A stretch of 64,000 bases of DNA from Marinobacterium jannaschii DSM 6295 (GCF_000620085.1 NZ_KK211068.1:19811-83810), one strand, 5' to 3'; positions 8,400 through 18,082 are shown, counted from the first letter of the stretch. The notes: generated by a model not told the origin, from the letters alone. Made by a program: numbers and translations.

Positions 8400-9470
8400 A
8401 TGAAAAAGTTCGCTAAGTCCATGATCTCTGCTGCTGTAATTTCTGCTGCTGTTGCTGGTGTAAGCGCCCCGGCTCAGGCGGCTGATAAGCTGCTGTTGAA
8501 AACCCCAATCGCTTTCGGTTCTCACCTGCCAGCACTCGGCACACCGATTAAATGGGTTTCCGAACAGCTTAAGCTGGTCAGCGACGGCAAAGTACGGATG
8601 AAAATCTACGAGCCGGGTAAGCTGGTTAGCCCTCCCGAAATTCTTGATGCTGTATCTTCCGGTAAAGTGAACTCCGGTTACTCGACTGCCGGTTACTGGC
8701 AGGGCAAGATGCCTGCAGCCGCTCTGTTCTCAGCCGTACCTTTCGGCCCTGAAGCAGGCGAATACATGGCATGGCTGTACTACGGCAACGGCATGAACCT
8801 GTATCAGGAGATGTACGACAATGCCGGCTACAACGTAAAAGTCCTGCCTTGCGCCATCATCTCTCCGGAAACATCCGGCTGGTTCTCCAAACCGATCGAG
8901 AAGCCTGAAGACCTGAAAGGCCTGAACATGCGTTTCTTCGGCCTGGGTGCTTCCGTTATGGAAAAACTGGGTGTCGGCACAGTTCAGCTGCCAGGCGGTG
9001 AAATCTTCGGAGCCCTGGAGAAAGGCGCGATCGACGCAACCGAATTCTCTCAGCCTGCAATCGACCAGCGCCTGGGTCTGCACAAGATCGCCAAATACAA
9101 CTACTTCCCTGGCTGGCACCAGCAGGCAACTGTCTTTGAGCTTCTGGTGAACAAAGACACCTGGGGCAAAATGAGCAAAGGTCAGAAAGCCCTGGTTGAG
9201 ACGACCTGTAAGGCATCCATGACGAATGCAATCGCCGAGGGTGAGGCAATGCAGTTCGACGTGATGGCCAAAGCCAAGGATAACGGTGTAGAGATCCGCT
9301 ACTGGAACGAAACTATGCTGAAGACCTTCGAATCCAAATGGGGTGAAGTGGTTGCAGAGAAGACTGCAGCTGATCCGTTCTTCAAGAAAGTATGGGATGA
9401 CATGAGCACTTTCCGCGAAGGTTACGACCTGTGGGAAGCCAATGCCTTCCTGCCACGCGCGCAGCGCTAA
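8400..9470 (+). CDS. dctP: TRAP transporter substrate-binding protein (DctP type)
   Basis: Periplasmic binding protein of a tripartite ATP-independent transporter, 356 residues. A Sec signal peptide (MKKFAKSMISAA... cleaved after APAQA) is followed by a DctP fold; GKVNSGYSTAGYWQGKMPAA and GLNMRFFGLGASVMEKLG are typical segments. The late region GAIDATEFSQPAIDQ is the family signature near the bound carboxylate. The following dctQ and dctM complete the system. The neighbouring D-lactate dehydrogenase and PdhR-type operators suggest lactate, pyruvate or a related 2-oxo/2-hydroxy acid as substrate; this is inference. Confidence 0.88.
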   Translation: MKKFAKSMISAAVISAAVAGVSAPAQAADKLLLKTPIAFGSHLPALGTPIKWVSEQLKLVSDGKVRMKIYEPGKLVSPPEILDAVSSGKVNSGYSTAGYWQGKMPAAALFSAVPFGPEAGEYMAWLYYGNGMNLYQEMYDNAGYNVKVLPCAIISPETSGWFSKPIEKPEDLKGLNMRFFGLGASVMEKLGVGTVQLPGGEIFGALEKGAIDATEFSQPAIDQRLGLHKIAKYNYFPGWHQQATVFELLVNKDTWGKMSKGQKALVETTCKASMTNAIAEGEAMQFDVMAKAKDNGVEIRYWNETMLKTFESKWGEVVAEKTAADPFFKKVWDDMSTFREGYDLWEANAFLPRAQR

Positions 9471-9490
9471 TCAAGCCTGAGGCTTGAAAC

Positions 9491-9519
9491 AACAGGCGAG
9501 CCCGGTCAGCTCGCCTGTT
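9491..9519 (+). terminator. Intercistronic hairpin between dctP and dctQ
   Basis: An 11-bp perfect stem (AACAGGCGAGC / GCTCGCCTGTT) with a 7-nt loop follows dctP by 20 nt, after a smaller hairpin at 9471-9487. The T tract is poor. It may be a leaky terminator or an RNA-stabilising element that favours dctP over dctQM, common for binding-protein genes. Confidence 0.6.
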
Positions 9520-9620
9520 CTGTAATACCGCAGGCCGGAATACCCCAATACCGTGCGCCGGTATCTACCCTGATCATCTATAACTATAACGACTGTCCTG
9601 AGTAAGAGGTTGGGCCTCCT

Positions 9621-10148
9621 GTGAATCAACAAGACAAACTTCCGCCAGTACCACTGGCTGACGCGATCGATCGCTTTATCCAGCGCATCGGCATGAGCGT
9701 CGCTTGGGTGTACGTATTGCTCGTACTGGTAATTATGCTCCAGGTTATTCTGCGAAAGGGTTTTTCCAGTGGTCTTATTGCTCTGGAAGAGCTGCAGTGG
9801 CACCTGTACGCTATTGGCGTAATGTTTGGCCTTTCGTATGCCCAGACAACCAACAGCCACATCCGCGTTGACCTGTTCTATTCCCGCCTCCGCGCCCGCA
9901 CTAAACGCTGGGTGGAGGTGATCGGCATCCTGACACTGGTACTTCCTTTTATTCTTGTTGTGTTCCTGCACAGCATCGATTTCGTCGCCGACTCATGGCG
10001 CATCAATGAACATTCTTCGGCCCCATCAGGCCTTCCCTGGCGCTGGCTGATCAAAGGCACCATTCCAGTGACCTTCGCTCTGCTTGGCCTGGCGGTTGTA
10101 TCCCGCCTAATCCGTGATCTGACTCTGCTGGTGAAAGGTGAAAACTGA
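9621..10148 (+). CDS. dctQ: TRAP transporter small permease (DctQ)
   Basis: Small integral membrane subunit of 175 residues with four hydrophobic segments (about 23-45, 55-75, 95-115 and 140-160). LEELQWHLYAIGVMFGLSYA and NSHIRVDLFYSRL are family hallmarks of DctQ. It starts with GTG at 9621 (MNQQDKL) and ends in a TGATG overlap with dctM, which implies translational coupling. Confidence 0.9.
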   Translation: MNQQDKLPPVPLADAIDRFIQRIGMSVAWVYVLLVLVIMLQVILRKGFSSGLIALEELQWHLYAIGVMFGLSYAQTTNSHIRVDLFYSRLRARTKRWVEVIGILTLVLPFILVVFLHSIDFVADSWRINEHSSAPSGLPWRWLIKGTIPVTFALLGLAVVSRLIRDLTLLVKGEN

Positions 10149-11533
10149 TGGAGATTAATGAGATTCTTGTTATTGCGATGTTCCTGTCGTTCATCGCACT
10201 GCTGTTTACCGGTATCCCTGTTGCCTGGGTGCTGGGTGGTATTGGCGTAATCTTTGCCGGTATCGGCTACCTGGCTGACACCTACTTCGACACTATTACC
10301 GGTCTTGATTACCTGACTCTCGGCCTGGTGGTAAACCGCCTCTACAAGATCATGGACAACTGGATTCTTGTGGCGCTACCGATGTTCATATTTATGGGCA
10401 TCATGCTGGATAAGTCCGGTGTAGCGGAGCGTCTGATGCAGTCCATGCAGGAGCTGTTTGGTCGTGTGCGCGGGGGTCTGGCGATTACTGTTACCGCAAT
10501 CGGTATTATCCTGGCCGCATCCACCGGCATCATCGGGGCGTCGGTCGTACTGCTGGCCGTTATGTCCCTGCCTTCCATGACCAAGCAGGGCTATGCCATG
10601 CCGCTGGCCTTGGGCACCATCGCCTCTGCCGGTACACTGGGCATCCTGATCCCACCAAGCATCATGCTGGTGATCATGGCTGACCAGCTGGGCCTGTCCG
10701 TGGGCGACCTGTTTATGGGTGCGGTTATTCCGGGCCTGATGCTGGGTGCGATGTACATCATCTACATTCTGGCGGTTGGCTTCTTCAAGCCTGACGCAGC
10801 ACCAATTCCATCGGATGCCAAGCCGATCACCCTGGGCGTGTTCCTGAACGTGATGAAAGCGGTAACACCAACGCTGCTGCTGATCTTTGTAGTGCTGGGT
10901 TCTATCTTCGCCGGTATTGCCACACCGACTGAAGCCTCCGGCGTCGGCGCATTCGGTGCGACCCTGCTGGCAGCCTACAACAGGAAGCTTAACTTCAAGG
11001 TCGTAAAAGAGGTGGTTGGCGGTACCATGAACACCACCGCTTACATCTTTGCGATCTTTATCGGTGCCACCTGTTTCGCTCTGGTACTGCGTGAGTTGGG
11101 CGGTGATGAGCTGATCGAGTCGTTCCTGACCGGCCTGCCATTTGGTCCTTACGGCATTATCTTCTTTATCCTGGCAGTGATTTTCCTACTCGGTTTCTTC
11201 CTGGACTGGATCGAGATCACCCTGATCATCCTACCGCTGCTGGCACCGGTTATTTCGGCGCTGGGCCTGGGCATCGATGGCTACGGGGTGGTGGATAATC
11301 CTGAGCTGGTGTGGTTCGTGATGCTGGTTGCCATGGCATTGCAGACATCCTTCCTGACACCACCGGTCGGCTTTGCCCTGTTCTACCTGAAAGGGGTCTG
11401 CCCGCCAAACGTTAAACTGAGTGATATCTACAAGGGGGTGATCCCATTCATCCTTCTCCAGCTGGGCGGGCTACTGATTCTGGTGTTCTGGCCGCAGCTC
11501 GTACTCTGGCTGCCGGCAATCGCCTACAGCTAA
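10148..11533 (+). CDS. dctM: TRAP transporter large permease (DctM)
   Basis: Large permease of 461 residues with about 12-13 hydrophobic segments. It drives sodium- or proton-coupled import of the substrate delivered by DctP. GTLGILIPPSIMLVIMADQ and ATPTEASGVGAFGA are conserved DctM motifs, and FLDWIEITLIILPLLAPV lies near the C-terminus. It overlaps dctQ by 1 nt. A strong hairpin follows in the gap to the D-lactate dehydrogenase gene. Confidence 0.93.
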   Translation: MEINEILVIAMFLSFIALLFTGIPVAWVLGGIGVIFAGIGYLADTYFDTITGLDYLTLGLVVNRLYKIMDNWILVALPMFIFMGIMLDKSGVAERLMQSMQELFGRVRGGLAITVTAIGIILAASTGIIGASVVLLAVMSLPSMTKQGYAMPLALGTIASAGTLGILIPPSIMLVIMADQLGLSVGDLFMGAVIPGLMLGAMYIIYILAVGFFKPDAAPIPSDAKPITLGVFLNVMKAVTPTLLLIFVVLGSIFAGIATPTEASGVGAFGATLLAAYNRKLNFKVVKEVVGGTMNTTAYIFAIFIGATCFALVLRELGGDELIESFLTGLPFGPYGIIFFILAVIFLLGFFLDWIEITLIILPLLAPVISALGLGIDGYGVVDNPELVWFVMLVAMALQTSFLTPPVGFALFYLKGVCPPNVKLSDIYKGVIPFILLQLGGLLILVFWPQLVLWLPAIAYS

Positions 11534-11562
11534 GATCCTAAGCCTGCAGACCCAGCAGGCCA

Positions 11563-11613
11563 GGAGGGCGGCGCATTGCCATAGGGGCCAAAGTGCCTTT
11601 CGCGCTGCCCTCC
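11563..11613 (+). terminator. Long hairpin after dctM
   Basis: GGAGGGCGGCGC (11563-11574) pairs with GCGCTGCCCTCC (11602-11613), 11 Watson-Crick pairs plus one G-T, followed by TTTAT. The 27-nt loop is long. It is probably a terminator or attenuator that reduces, but may not abolish, read-through into the D-lactate dehydrogenase gene. Confidence 0.6.
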
Positions 11614-11670
11614 TTTATCCATAATTATTACAGCTGCTATAGCAGATATTTTGGTGAGGTTACCTGGACT

Positions 11671-14544
11671 ATGAAACAGAGCTATCGGGAACTTCTCGAT
11701 CAGCTACGGGAATTTATTCCCGAAAAGCGCCTGATCAGCGATCCACTGAGAACACTGGCCTATGGAACCGATGCCAGTTTTTACCGACTGATTCCACAAA
11801 TCGTAGTGCGTGTGGAGAGCGAGCAGGAAGTGCAGCAGGTCGTCACCCAAGCCGCCGAGGCCGGTATCGCCGTGACCTTCCGCGCGGCAGGCACCAGCCT
11901 GTCCGGCCAGGCCATCACCGACTCTATCCTGATCCAGCTGGGCGACGGCTGGAAAGGTTATACGATCAGCGACGACGCGACAGAGATCAGCCTGCAGCCC
12001 GGTGTGATTGGTGGTCACGCCAACAAATATCTGGCGCCCTTTAACAAAAAGATCGGTCCCGACCCGGCGTCGATCAATGCTGCGATGATCGGCGGAATCG
12101 CTGCCAATAACGCCAGCGGCATGTGCTGTGGTACCGCGCAAAACAGCTACCGCACCCTGAAGAGCATGCGTCTGGTTCTGGCTGACGGCACGCTGCTGGA
12201 TACCGGCGATCAGGCTTCTGTGACCGCGTTCCGCCAAAGCCATAAAGGCCTGCTGGATGCCCTCGACAGTCTGGGTAAGCAGACCCGTGGCAACGACAAG
12301 CTGCACCAGCGCATCAGGCACAAGTATCGCCTGAAAAACACCACCGGTTACGCCATCAACTCGCTGGTCGACTACGAAGATCCGATCGATATACTGCAGC
12401 ACCTGATGATCGGCTCTGAAGGCACGCTGGGATTTATCTCGCAGATCACCTACAACACCGTTGACGAGCATCCCAACAAAGCCTCGGCACTGATCTTCTT
12501 CAACACCGTGCGCACCACCTGCGAAGCGGTCGCCTTGCTGAAACCGACTCCGGTTTCTGCGGTGGAGATGATCGACCGGGCCGGCCTGCGCTCGATCGAG
12601 AACAAAGAGGGGATGCCGGACTTTATCAAGGGCCTGCCAGAAGATGCAGCTGCGCTGCTGGTCGAAACCCGCTCCGCAGATCCCGCGGCACTGGAACAGC
12701 AGATCAGCGAAATCAAAACCTCGATCGCGCACCTGGAAACCAGCCAGCCGGTCTATTTCACCACGGACCCGGCCGAGTACGCCAAGTACTGGGCGATCCG
12801 CAAAGGCCTGTTCCCGGCCGTAGGCGCCGTGCGCCTGACCGGCACCACGGTGATCATCGAAGATGTCGCATTCCCGGTAGAACAGCTGGCGGATGCGGTA
12901 CAGGACCTGCACCATATCTTTGAGAAGTGGCATTACGATGAAGCCCTGATCTTCGGCCACGCCCTGGAAGGCAACCTGCACTTCGTCTTTACCCAGGCAT
13001 TCGATACCCAGGAAGAGATCGACCGCTATGAGGGCCTGATGGATGATGTCGGCAAAATGGTGGTTGGCAAATACGACGGTTCGCTGAAAGCGGAGCACGG
13101 TACCGGCCGCAACATGGCCCCTTATGTGGAGATGGAGTGGGGTAAGGATGCCTACGCCCTGATGTGGGAACTGAAAGAGCTGCTCGACCCGCAACAGATC
13201 CTCAACCCCGGTGTCGTCCTCAACCGCAACAGCCGGGTACACGTCGAGAACCTCAAGCCGCTGCCGGCGGCCGACCCGCTAGTTGATAAGTGCATCGAGT
13301 GTGGCTTCTGCGAACCCACCTGCCCGTCCCGCGCACTGACCCTGAGTCCGCGCCAGCGCATCGTCATCTGGCGTGAGATCGCCCGCCTGGAAGCCTCCGG
13401 AGAAGACCCGCAGCGACTGCAGGAGTTACGCACCGAATACCAGTATCAGGGGACCGATACCTGTGCTGCCTGCGGCCTCTGCTCGACGACCTGCCCGGTC
13501 GGGATCAATACCGGTGACCTGACCCGCTCTATCCGCAGCCGCAACAATGAGAACCACACCAAACTGGCCAACTGGCTGGCTAATCACTATGAAGGGGTCA
13601 CCAGGGTCAGCAAAATCGCCTTCAAAGGCGCCGACCTGGCCCACGCCGCCATCGGCACTAAAGCGATGAGCAAGGTGACCGGTCTTGCCCGTAAGGTGAC
13701 TGGGGGAGCCGTGCAGCAGTGGCTGCCGACCATGCCGACAGCGGCACCAAAGATCGATACCAGCGCACGGATATCAAACCCCGAAGCGCCCAGGGTCGTG
13801 TACCTGCCAAGCTGTGCCTGCCGCAGTATGGGACCGGCGCGCGGTGACAGTGAACAGACCCCGCTGGCCGAGAAAACCGTGGCGTTGCTGCGTAAGGCCG
13901 GCTATGAAGTGATCTATCCGGAGCAGCTGGATAAGCTGTGTTGCGGTATGCCATTTCAGTCTAAGGGCATGTTTGAAGCGGCCGACATGAAAGCCCTGGA
14001 AACCGGCGAAGCCCTGCAGCGCGCCAGCAACAATGGCGAATATCCGATCTATTCCGATACCAGCCCCTGCTCGCTGCGCCTGCGTGAGAAACTGGATGAT
14101 AACCTTAAGATTTATGACAGCATCGAGTTCATCGACCAGTTCCTGCTCGATCGGCTAATCTTCACCCCGATCAGCGAACCGGTTGCCCTGCATATTACCT
14201 GCAGCGCCACCCGCATGGGCCAGGCGGAGAAACTGAAGCGAATCGCCGAAGCCTGTTCAACCCAGGTCGTGATTCCGGATCAGATCACCTGTTGCGGTTT
14301 CGCCGGGGACAAAGGTTTCAGCACCCCGGAGCTGAATGCTTCAGCCCTGCGCACGCTGAAGGACTCGGTATCAGGCTGCAGCAGTGGTTACTCCACCAGC
14401 CGTACCTGCGAGATCGGACTCAGCCATTACAGCGGTATCGACTATCGCTCGATTGTCTATCTGATCGACCGGGTGACTCAGGCGAAACTAAACAACACAG
14501 CCTCTACTGAGGAAAACCGCCGTATCCAGAGCCAGTCGCTCTGA
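11671..14544 (+). CDS. FAD- and Fe-S-containing D-lactate dehydrogenase-type oxidoreductase
   Basis: Respiratory 2-hydroxyacid dehydrogenase of about 957 residues. An N-terminal PCMH FAD-binding domain (about 30-250; FRAAGTSLSGQAI, GGIAANNASGMCCG, GSEGTLGFIS) is followed by the FAD-oxidase C-terminal domain (HALEGNLHFVF, EHGTGRNMAPYVEMEWG). A ferredoxin-like part has two clusters (CIECGFCEPTCP and CAACGLCSTTCP), and two CCG-type domains follow (LCCGMPFQSKG, TCCGFAGDKG). This layout matches the Dld-II class that oxidises D-lactate to pyruvate and feeds electrons to the quinone pool. The start taken is the ATG at 11671 with GAGG upstream; a longer frame to 11593 would run into the upstream hairpin. 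Neighbouring TRAP genes and PdhR sites agree with lactate use. Confidence 0.85.
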   Translation: MKQSYRELLDQLREFIPEKRLISDPLRTLAYGTDASFYRLIPQIVVRVESEQEVQQVVTQAAEAGIAVTFRAAGTSLSGQAITDSILIQLGDGWKGYTISDDATEISLQPGVIGGHANKYLAPFNKKIGPDPASINAAMIGGIAANNASGMCCGTAQNSYRTLKSMRLVLADGTLLDTGDQASVTAFRQSHKGLLDALDSLGKQTRGNDKLHQRIRHKYRLKNTTGYAINSLVDYEDPIDILQHLMIGSEGTLGFISQITYNTVDEHPNKASALIFFNTVRTTCEAVALLKPTPVSAVEMIDRAGLRSIENKEGMPDFIKGLPEDAAALLVETRSADPAALEQQISEIKTSIAHLETSQPVYFTTDPAEYAKYWAIRKGLFPAVGAVRLTGTTVIIEDVAFPVEQLADAVQDLHHIFEKWHYDEALIFGHALEGNLHFVFTQAFDTQEEIDRYEGLMDDVGKMVVGKYDGSLKAEHGTGRNMAPYVEMEWGKDAYALMWELKELLDPQQILNPGVVLNRNSRVHVENLKPLPAADPLVDKCIECGFCEPTCPSRALTLSPRQRIVIWREIARLEASGEDPQRLQELRTEYQYQGTDTCAACGLCSTTCPVGINTGDLTRSIRSRNNENHTKLANWLANHYEGVTRVSKIAFKGADLAHAAIGTKAMSKVTGLARKVTGGAVQQWLPTMPTAAPKIDTSARISNPEAPRVVYLPSCACRSMGPARGDSEQTPLAEKTVALLRKAGYEVIYPEQLDKLCCGMPFQSKGMFEAADMKALETGEALQRASNNGEYPIYSDTSPCSLRLREKLDDNLKIYDSIEFIDQFLLDRLIFTPISEPVALHITCSATRMGQAEKLKRIAEACSTQVVIPDQITCCGFAGDKGFSTPELNASALRTLKDSVSGCSSGYSTSRTCEIGLSHYSGIDYRSIVYLIDRVTQAKLNNTASTEENRRIQSQSL

Positions 14545-14571
14545 TACGGTAAACCACGAGGAGATGTAACG

Positions 14572-15060
14572 ATGGCACTTCCGCGGATCAAAACCATCCT
14601 CTATACCACATCATTGGGTAAGCACACCCGCCCGGTCTTCCGCCAGGCGGTTAATATGGCCACCCAGTTCAATGCCCGCATTCTGATGCTGCATGTGGTA
14701 GAGCCAATGGGTGAAATGGGCCAGGCACTGATTCAGAACTACTTGCCACAAGATCTGGTTGATAAAATACACGACGAAGGCATTGAAACGATTCGTAGCC
14801 AGATGCAGCAGCGCGTGGCTGACTTCTGTGCCGAAGAGCTGGACAGCCTGCCGTCTGAGGTCAAGCTGGATGTAGAGCATCTGGTGGTCGAAGGTAACCA
14901 TGTTGATACCATTCTGCAGCAGGCCCGTGATATAAACGCGGATCTGATTGTGATGGGCCAGGAAAACACCTTTGGTCATCACAGCCATACCACCCAGCAG
15001 GTGACCAGGAATGCCGAAATTCCGGTACTTGTGGTACCGACTGGCAAACAATACAGCTAA
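14572..15060 (+). CDS. Universal stress protein UspA family
   Basis: Single-domain Usp of 162 residues. It begins IKTILYTTSLGKHTRPVFRQAVNMA and ends with the nucleotide-binding motif GQENTFGHHSHTTQQVTRNAEIPVLVVP, close to the G-2x-G-9x-G(S/T) ATP-binding class though the spacing is altered. A strong GAGGAG lies 7 nt before the ATG. It follows the D-lactate dehydrogenase by 27 nt and is probably co-transcribed; its stress role here is inferred. Confidence 0.85.
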   Translation: MALPRIKTILYTTSLGKHTRPVFRQAVNMATQFNARILMLHVVEPMGEMGQALIQNYLPQDLVDKIHDEGIETIRSQMQQRVADFCAEELDSLPSEVKLDVEHLVVEGNHVDTILQQARDINADLIVMGQENTFGHHSHTTQQVTRNAEIPVLVVPTGKQYS

Positions 15061-15078
15061 CCGTTCCGGAATCTGAGC

Positions 15079-15972
15079 ATGGACGCAACCTCACTGTCAC
15101 TGATCGAACGTATTTTCATGACCGTGTTTCCACTGGTCGCCATCGTGGCGGTGGGGTATTTCTACGGACGTAAACTGCATCCCAATATGGCAGTGCCCAA
15201 CCAGCTGAATATGGACGTGTTTACGCCCGCCCTGATTTTCTCAGTGCTGTCAGCCAAGTCCTTCGACCTGATGGCCTATCAGGAACTGGCACTGGCCGGA
15301 GTGGCGGTGGTTATCGGTTCCGGCCTGTTACTGCTGCCCCTTTGCCGGCTGATCGGCATCCACCCGAAAACGTTCCTGCCGCCGATGATGTTCAGTAACA
15401 GCGGCAACCTCGGCCTGCCGCTGGCCGTACTGGCCTTTGGTGAACAGGCCCTGCCGGCGGCGGTGGTACTGTTCCTGGTGGAAAATCTGCTGCACTTCAC
15501 CCTTGGCATCTACATGCTGGATCACCGCACCAATCCCTGGCATATACTGCGCATGCCAATGATCCTCGCGACGATTGCCGGACTGGTCTGGAGCGGCCTG
15601 GGACTCGAGCTGTATCCGGCCTTACAGACCTTTATCGATATGCTGGGTGAAATCGCCATCCCGCTGATGCTGTTTGCCCTCGGCGTACGCATGCTCAGTG
15701 TCGACCTTTCTAACTGGCGCAGCGGTATGCTGGGCGCCGTCCTCTGCCCGCTGAGCGGCCTGATTATGGTACTGGCAATCCAGCAGGTACTGCAGCTGGA
15801 ACCACAGCATCTGGCCTACCTGATCCTGTTCGGCGCCCTGCCACCGGCGGTCCTGAATTACATGGTCGCAGAACGCTATAACCAGGAACCTCAGCAGGTT
15901 GCCTCCATCGTACTGTTGGGTAATATGGGAAGCCTGATTATCATTCCTGCCACACTGGCATTTATTCTCTAG
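15079..15972 (+). CDS. Auxin efflux carrier (AEC) family transporter
   Basis: Integral membrane protein of 297 residues with about 8-10 hydrophobic helices. The two halves show AEC features: N-terminal VAVGYFYGRKLHPNMAVPNQLNMDVFTPALIFS, central NSGNLGLPLAVLAFG, and C-terminal ALPPAVLNYMVAERY. Bacterial members are linked to malate or other carboxylate movement. Its place 18 nt after the Usp gene, in a lactate/TRAP cluster, fits an organic-acid transporter. The substrate is not shown by the sequence. Confidence 0.85.
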   Translation: MDATSLSLIERIFMTVFPLVAIVAVGYFYGRKLHPNMAVPNQLNMDVFTPALIFSVLSAKSFDLMAYQELALAGVAVVIGSGLLLLPLCRLIGIHPKTFLPPMMFSNSGNLGLPLAVLAFGEQALPAAVVLFLVENLLHFTLGIYMLDHRTNPWHILRMPMILATIAGLVWSGLGLELYPALQTFIDMLGEIAIPLMLFALGVRMLSVDLSNWRSGMLGAVLCPLSGLIMVLAIQQVLQLEPQHLAYLILFGALPPAVLNYMVAERYNQEPQQVASIVLLGNMGSLIIIPATLAFIL

Positions 15973-16011
15973 GGACTTTCAGGTCCCGAAGCTTTGACCT
16001 TCAGGACGCCT

Positions 16012-16914
16012 ATGCAGATTGGCATCGATCTTGGCGGCACCAAGATTGAAATTCAGGCGCTGTCCCCCCGGGGAGAGCTGCTTTTCAGGCAGCGCGCCCC
16101 AACCCCTCAGGGCAACTATCCCGCCACTGTTGCGGCCATTGCCGCGCTTATTGGTCAAGCCGAACACCACACCGGTCACACCTGTCCGCAGATTGGCATC
16201 GCGATTCCCGGTGCGATATCGCCAGCCAGCGGCCTGATCAAAAACGCCAACTCGGTCTGCCTGATTGGTCAGCGACTGGACCAGGATGTCAGCGCCCTGA
16301 TACAACGCCCCGTTGTGCTGGCAAATGATGCTGACTGCTTTGCCCTGTCGGAAGCAACCGACGGTGCTGCGGCAGGTACTGCGAGCGTGTTTGGCGTGAT
16401 TCTCGGTACCGGGGTGGGGGGCGGCATCGTCATTCAGGGCAAGCTGCTGTCAGGCCCCAATGCGATCTGTGGCGAGTGGGGCCACAATCCCCTGCCCTGG
16501 CCAGATCCGGCTGATCCGGCTGCAAGGCCCTGCTATTGCGGTAAACAGGGTTGTATAGAGACCTATCTTTCCGGGCCCGGCTTTGCTCAGCAGTTTCAGC
16601 AGCAGACAGGTACACCCCTGATGTCCGAACAGATCTGGCAACTGGCTGATCAGGGAGATCCTGAGGCAGCACAAGCGACCGGGCGCTATATCGACCAGCT
16701 GGCCCGCTCACTGGCGTCAGTGATCAATATTCTTGATCCGGAAGTGATCGTGCTGGGAGGGGGGCTTTCCAACGTGAAACGACTTTATAGCGAGGTTCCC
16801 CAAAGGTGGGAGCGCTACGTCTTCTCTGACAGCGTAACAACGGCTTTGCGCCGGGCTAAATACGGCGATAGCAGCGGCGTCAGGGGAGCGGCCTGGTTAA
16901 GGCCAGCCGGCTGA
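16012..16914 (+). CDS. ROK-family sugar kinase
   Basis: Cytoplasmic sugar kinase of 300 residues, fructokinase/N-acetylglucosamine kinase type. It has the phosphate-1 motif IGIDLGGTKIE at the N-terminus, the catalytic Asp in LANDADCFALSEA, GTGVGGGIVIQGKLLSG, the HExGH-like segment CGEWGHNPLPW and the zinc-binding CYCGKQGCIETYLSG. The ATG at 16012 has AGGA 5 nt upstream; a TTG 18 nt earlier is less likely. The substrate cannot be read from the sequence; Mak (fructose) and NagK are both possible. Confidence 0.88.
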   Translation: MQIGIDLGGTKIEIQALSPRGELLFRQRAPTPQGNYPATVAAIAALIGQAEHHTGHTCPQIGIAIPGAISPASGLIKNANSVCLIGQRLDQDVSALIQRPVVLANDADCFALSEATDGAAAGTASVFGVILGTGVGGGIVIQGKLLSGPNAICGEWGHNPLPWPDPADPAARPCYCGKQGCIETYLSGPGFAQQFQQQTGTPLMSEQIWQLADQGDPEAAQATGRYIDQLARSLASVINILDPEVIVLGGGLSNVKRLYSEVPQRWERYVFSDSVTTALRRAKYGDSSGVRGAAWLRPAG

Positions 16915-16941
16915 AGCGGCAGATACAGAACAATCTCCAGA

Positions 16942-16970
16942 TAAAAAGGCCGTCACCCAGGTCACGGCCT
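16942..16970 (-). terminator. Terminator of the ComEA-like gene
   Basis: On the minus strand AGGCCGT (16970-16964) pairs with ACGGCCT (16953-16947) and is followed by TTTTTAT. It lies 10 nt after the ComEA-like stop. Confidence 0.75.
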
Positions 16971-16979
16971 GAAGAGTAA

Positions 16980-17267
16980 CTATCCTGCCTTATCCTCTGC
17001 CTGCAGTAAGATCTGATGGCGGTTTTTCTCCAGTGTCGCTTTGCCAATACCCTTCACGTCCGTCAAGGCTTCAACAGTGCTAAAGTCGCCATGCTGGTTG
17101 CGGTACTCCACAATCGCCGCCGCTTTACCCATACCGATTCCGGACAGGTTTGCAGCCAGTTCCTCTGCCGAAGCCGTGTTGATGTTGACCGGTTCAGCCA
17201 TCAGGCCGGCGGAAAACAGTATCGCGGTCGTAGCCAAAACCCCGGTTATCAGTGATTTCAGAGACAT
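16980..17267 (-). CDS. ComEA-family helix-hairpin-helix DNA-binding protein
   Basis: Small exported protein of 95 residues. A signal peptide (MSLKSLITGVLATTAILFSAGLMA) is followed by the ComEA core VNINTASAEELAANLSGIG...AAAIVEYRNQHGDF...EALTDVKGIGKATLEKN, two helix-hairpin-helix motifs that bind double-stranded DNA in the periplasm. Such short proteins can pull DNA through the outer membrane during natural transformation; no other com gene is in the window. The start at 17267 has AAGGAG about 9 nt upstream. Confidence 0.88.
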   Translation of the reverse strand: MSLKSLITGVLATTAILFSAGLMAEPVNINTASAEELAANLSGIGMGKAAAIVEYRNQHGDFSTVEALTDVKGIGKATLEKNRHQILLQAEDKAG

Positions 17268-17287
17268 AGGGTAACTCCTTTTAGAAT

Positions 17288-17320
17288 TAAAAAAACCGCT
17301 CAAGTCCTTGAGCGGTTTTT
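17288..17320. terminator. Bidirectional terminator between pyrF and the ComEA-like gene
   Basis: A perfect 14-bp stem (AAAAACCGCTCAAG / CTTGAGCGGTTTTT, 17291-17320) has T runs on both strands. It ends the pyrF-lapAB transcript on the minus strand. Confidence 0.85.
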
Positions 17321-17350
17321 AGATTTACCAGAGATCCGGCCTGCTGCCAA

Positions 17351-18061
17351 TCAGATAAAAGGCGCGATCTCGGCTTCGATTGACTTCAGTGCCTCAACCG
17401 GCGACTCCGCCTTAGTGATCGGGCGTCCGATCACCAAGTAGTCGCTGCCATCATGCAGCGCCTGTGACGGCGTCACGATACGCTTCTGATCACCCGCCTC
17501 AGCATCGGAAGGACGGATACCCGGAGTAACCAGCTTGAAGTCGGCACTGACGATCTTGCGTAATTCCACCGCCTCCTGGGCCGAGCAGACAATCCCATCC
17601 AGGCCGCTGGACTCGGTCAGTTTTGCCAGACGCTTCACCTGCTCCATCGGCTCGATATCCAGTCCCATTTCAGCCAGGTCGGACTGTTCCATGCTGGTCA
17701 GCACCGTTACGGCGATCAGCAAGGTCTTACAATCCTCCACCTGCGCCAGCTCTTTACGCGCAGCTTCCATCATACGACGGCCACCGGAGGCATGCACATT
17801 GACCATCCAGACTCCCATCTCGGCCGCAGCCCGGACAGCCTTGGCCGTGGTATTGGGGATATCATGGAATTTAAGGTCCAGGAAAACCTCGAAGCCACGC
17901 TGATGCAGTGCTTCGACAATAGACGGGCCACAACGTGTAAACAACTCCTTGCCCACTTTTACCCGGCAGCGCTGCGGATCAAGCCGATCGGCCATCGCCA
18001 GCGCTTCGCTTTGGTTCGGGTAGTCCAGTGCAACAATTACAGGTTTCGGGTCCTGGCTCAT
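17351..18061 (-). CDS. pyrF: Orotidine 5'-phosphate decarboxylase
   Basis: Last step of UMP synthesis: OMP to UMP plus CO2. The 236-residue protein has the N-terminal [10 protein letters not shown], the catalytic motif [12 protein letters not shown] (Asp-Lys-Asp network), VNVHASGG, and the phosphate-binding TPGIRP and YLVIGRPIT. It lies downstream of lapA-lapB in the same orientation, 21 nt after lapB, as in many gammaproteobacteria. Confidence 0.97.
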   Translation of the reverse strand: MSQDPKPVIVALDYPNQSEALAMADRLDPQRCRVKVGKELFTRCGPSIVEALHQRGFEVFLDLKFHDIPNTTAKAVRAAAEMGVWMVNVHASGGRRMMEAARKELAQVEDCKTLLIAVTVLTSMEQSDLAEMGLDIEPMEQVKRLAKLTESSGLDGIVCSAQEAVELRKIVSADFKLVTPGIRPSDAEAGDQKRIVTPSQALHDGSDYLVIGRPITKAESPVEALKSIEAEIAPFI

Positions 18062-18082
18062 CTATTCTCTCTCAGTTAGTTT

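Noticed and set aside
11704..13242. 512-codon frame antisense to the D-lactate dehydrogenase gene
   Set aside because: No recognisable motifs; the plus-strand gene explains the sequence fully.
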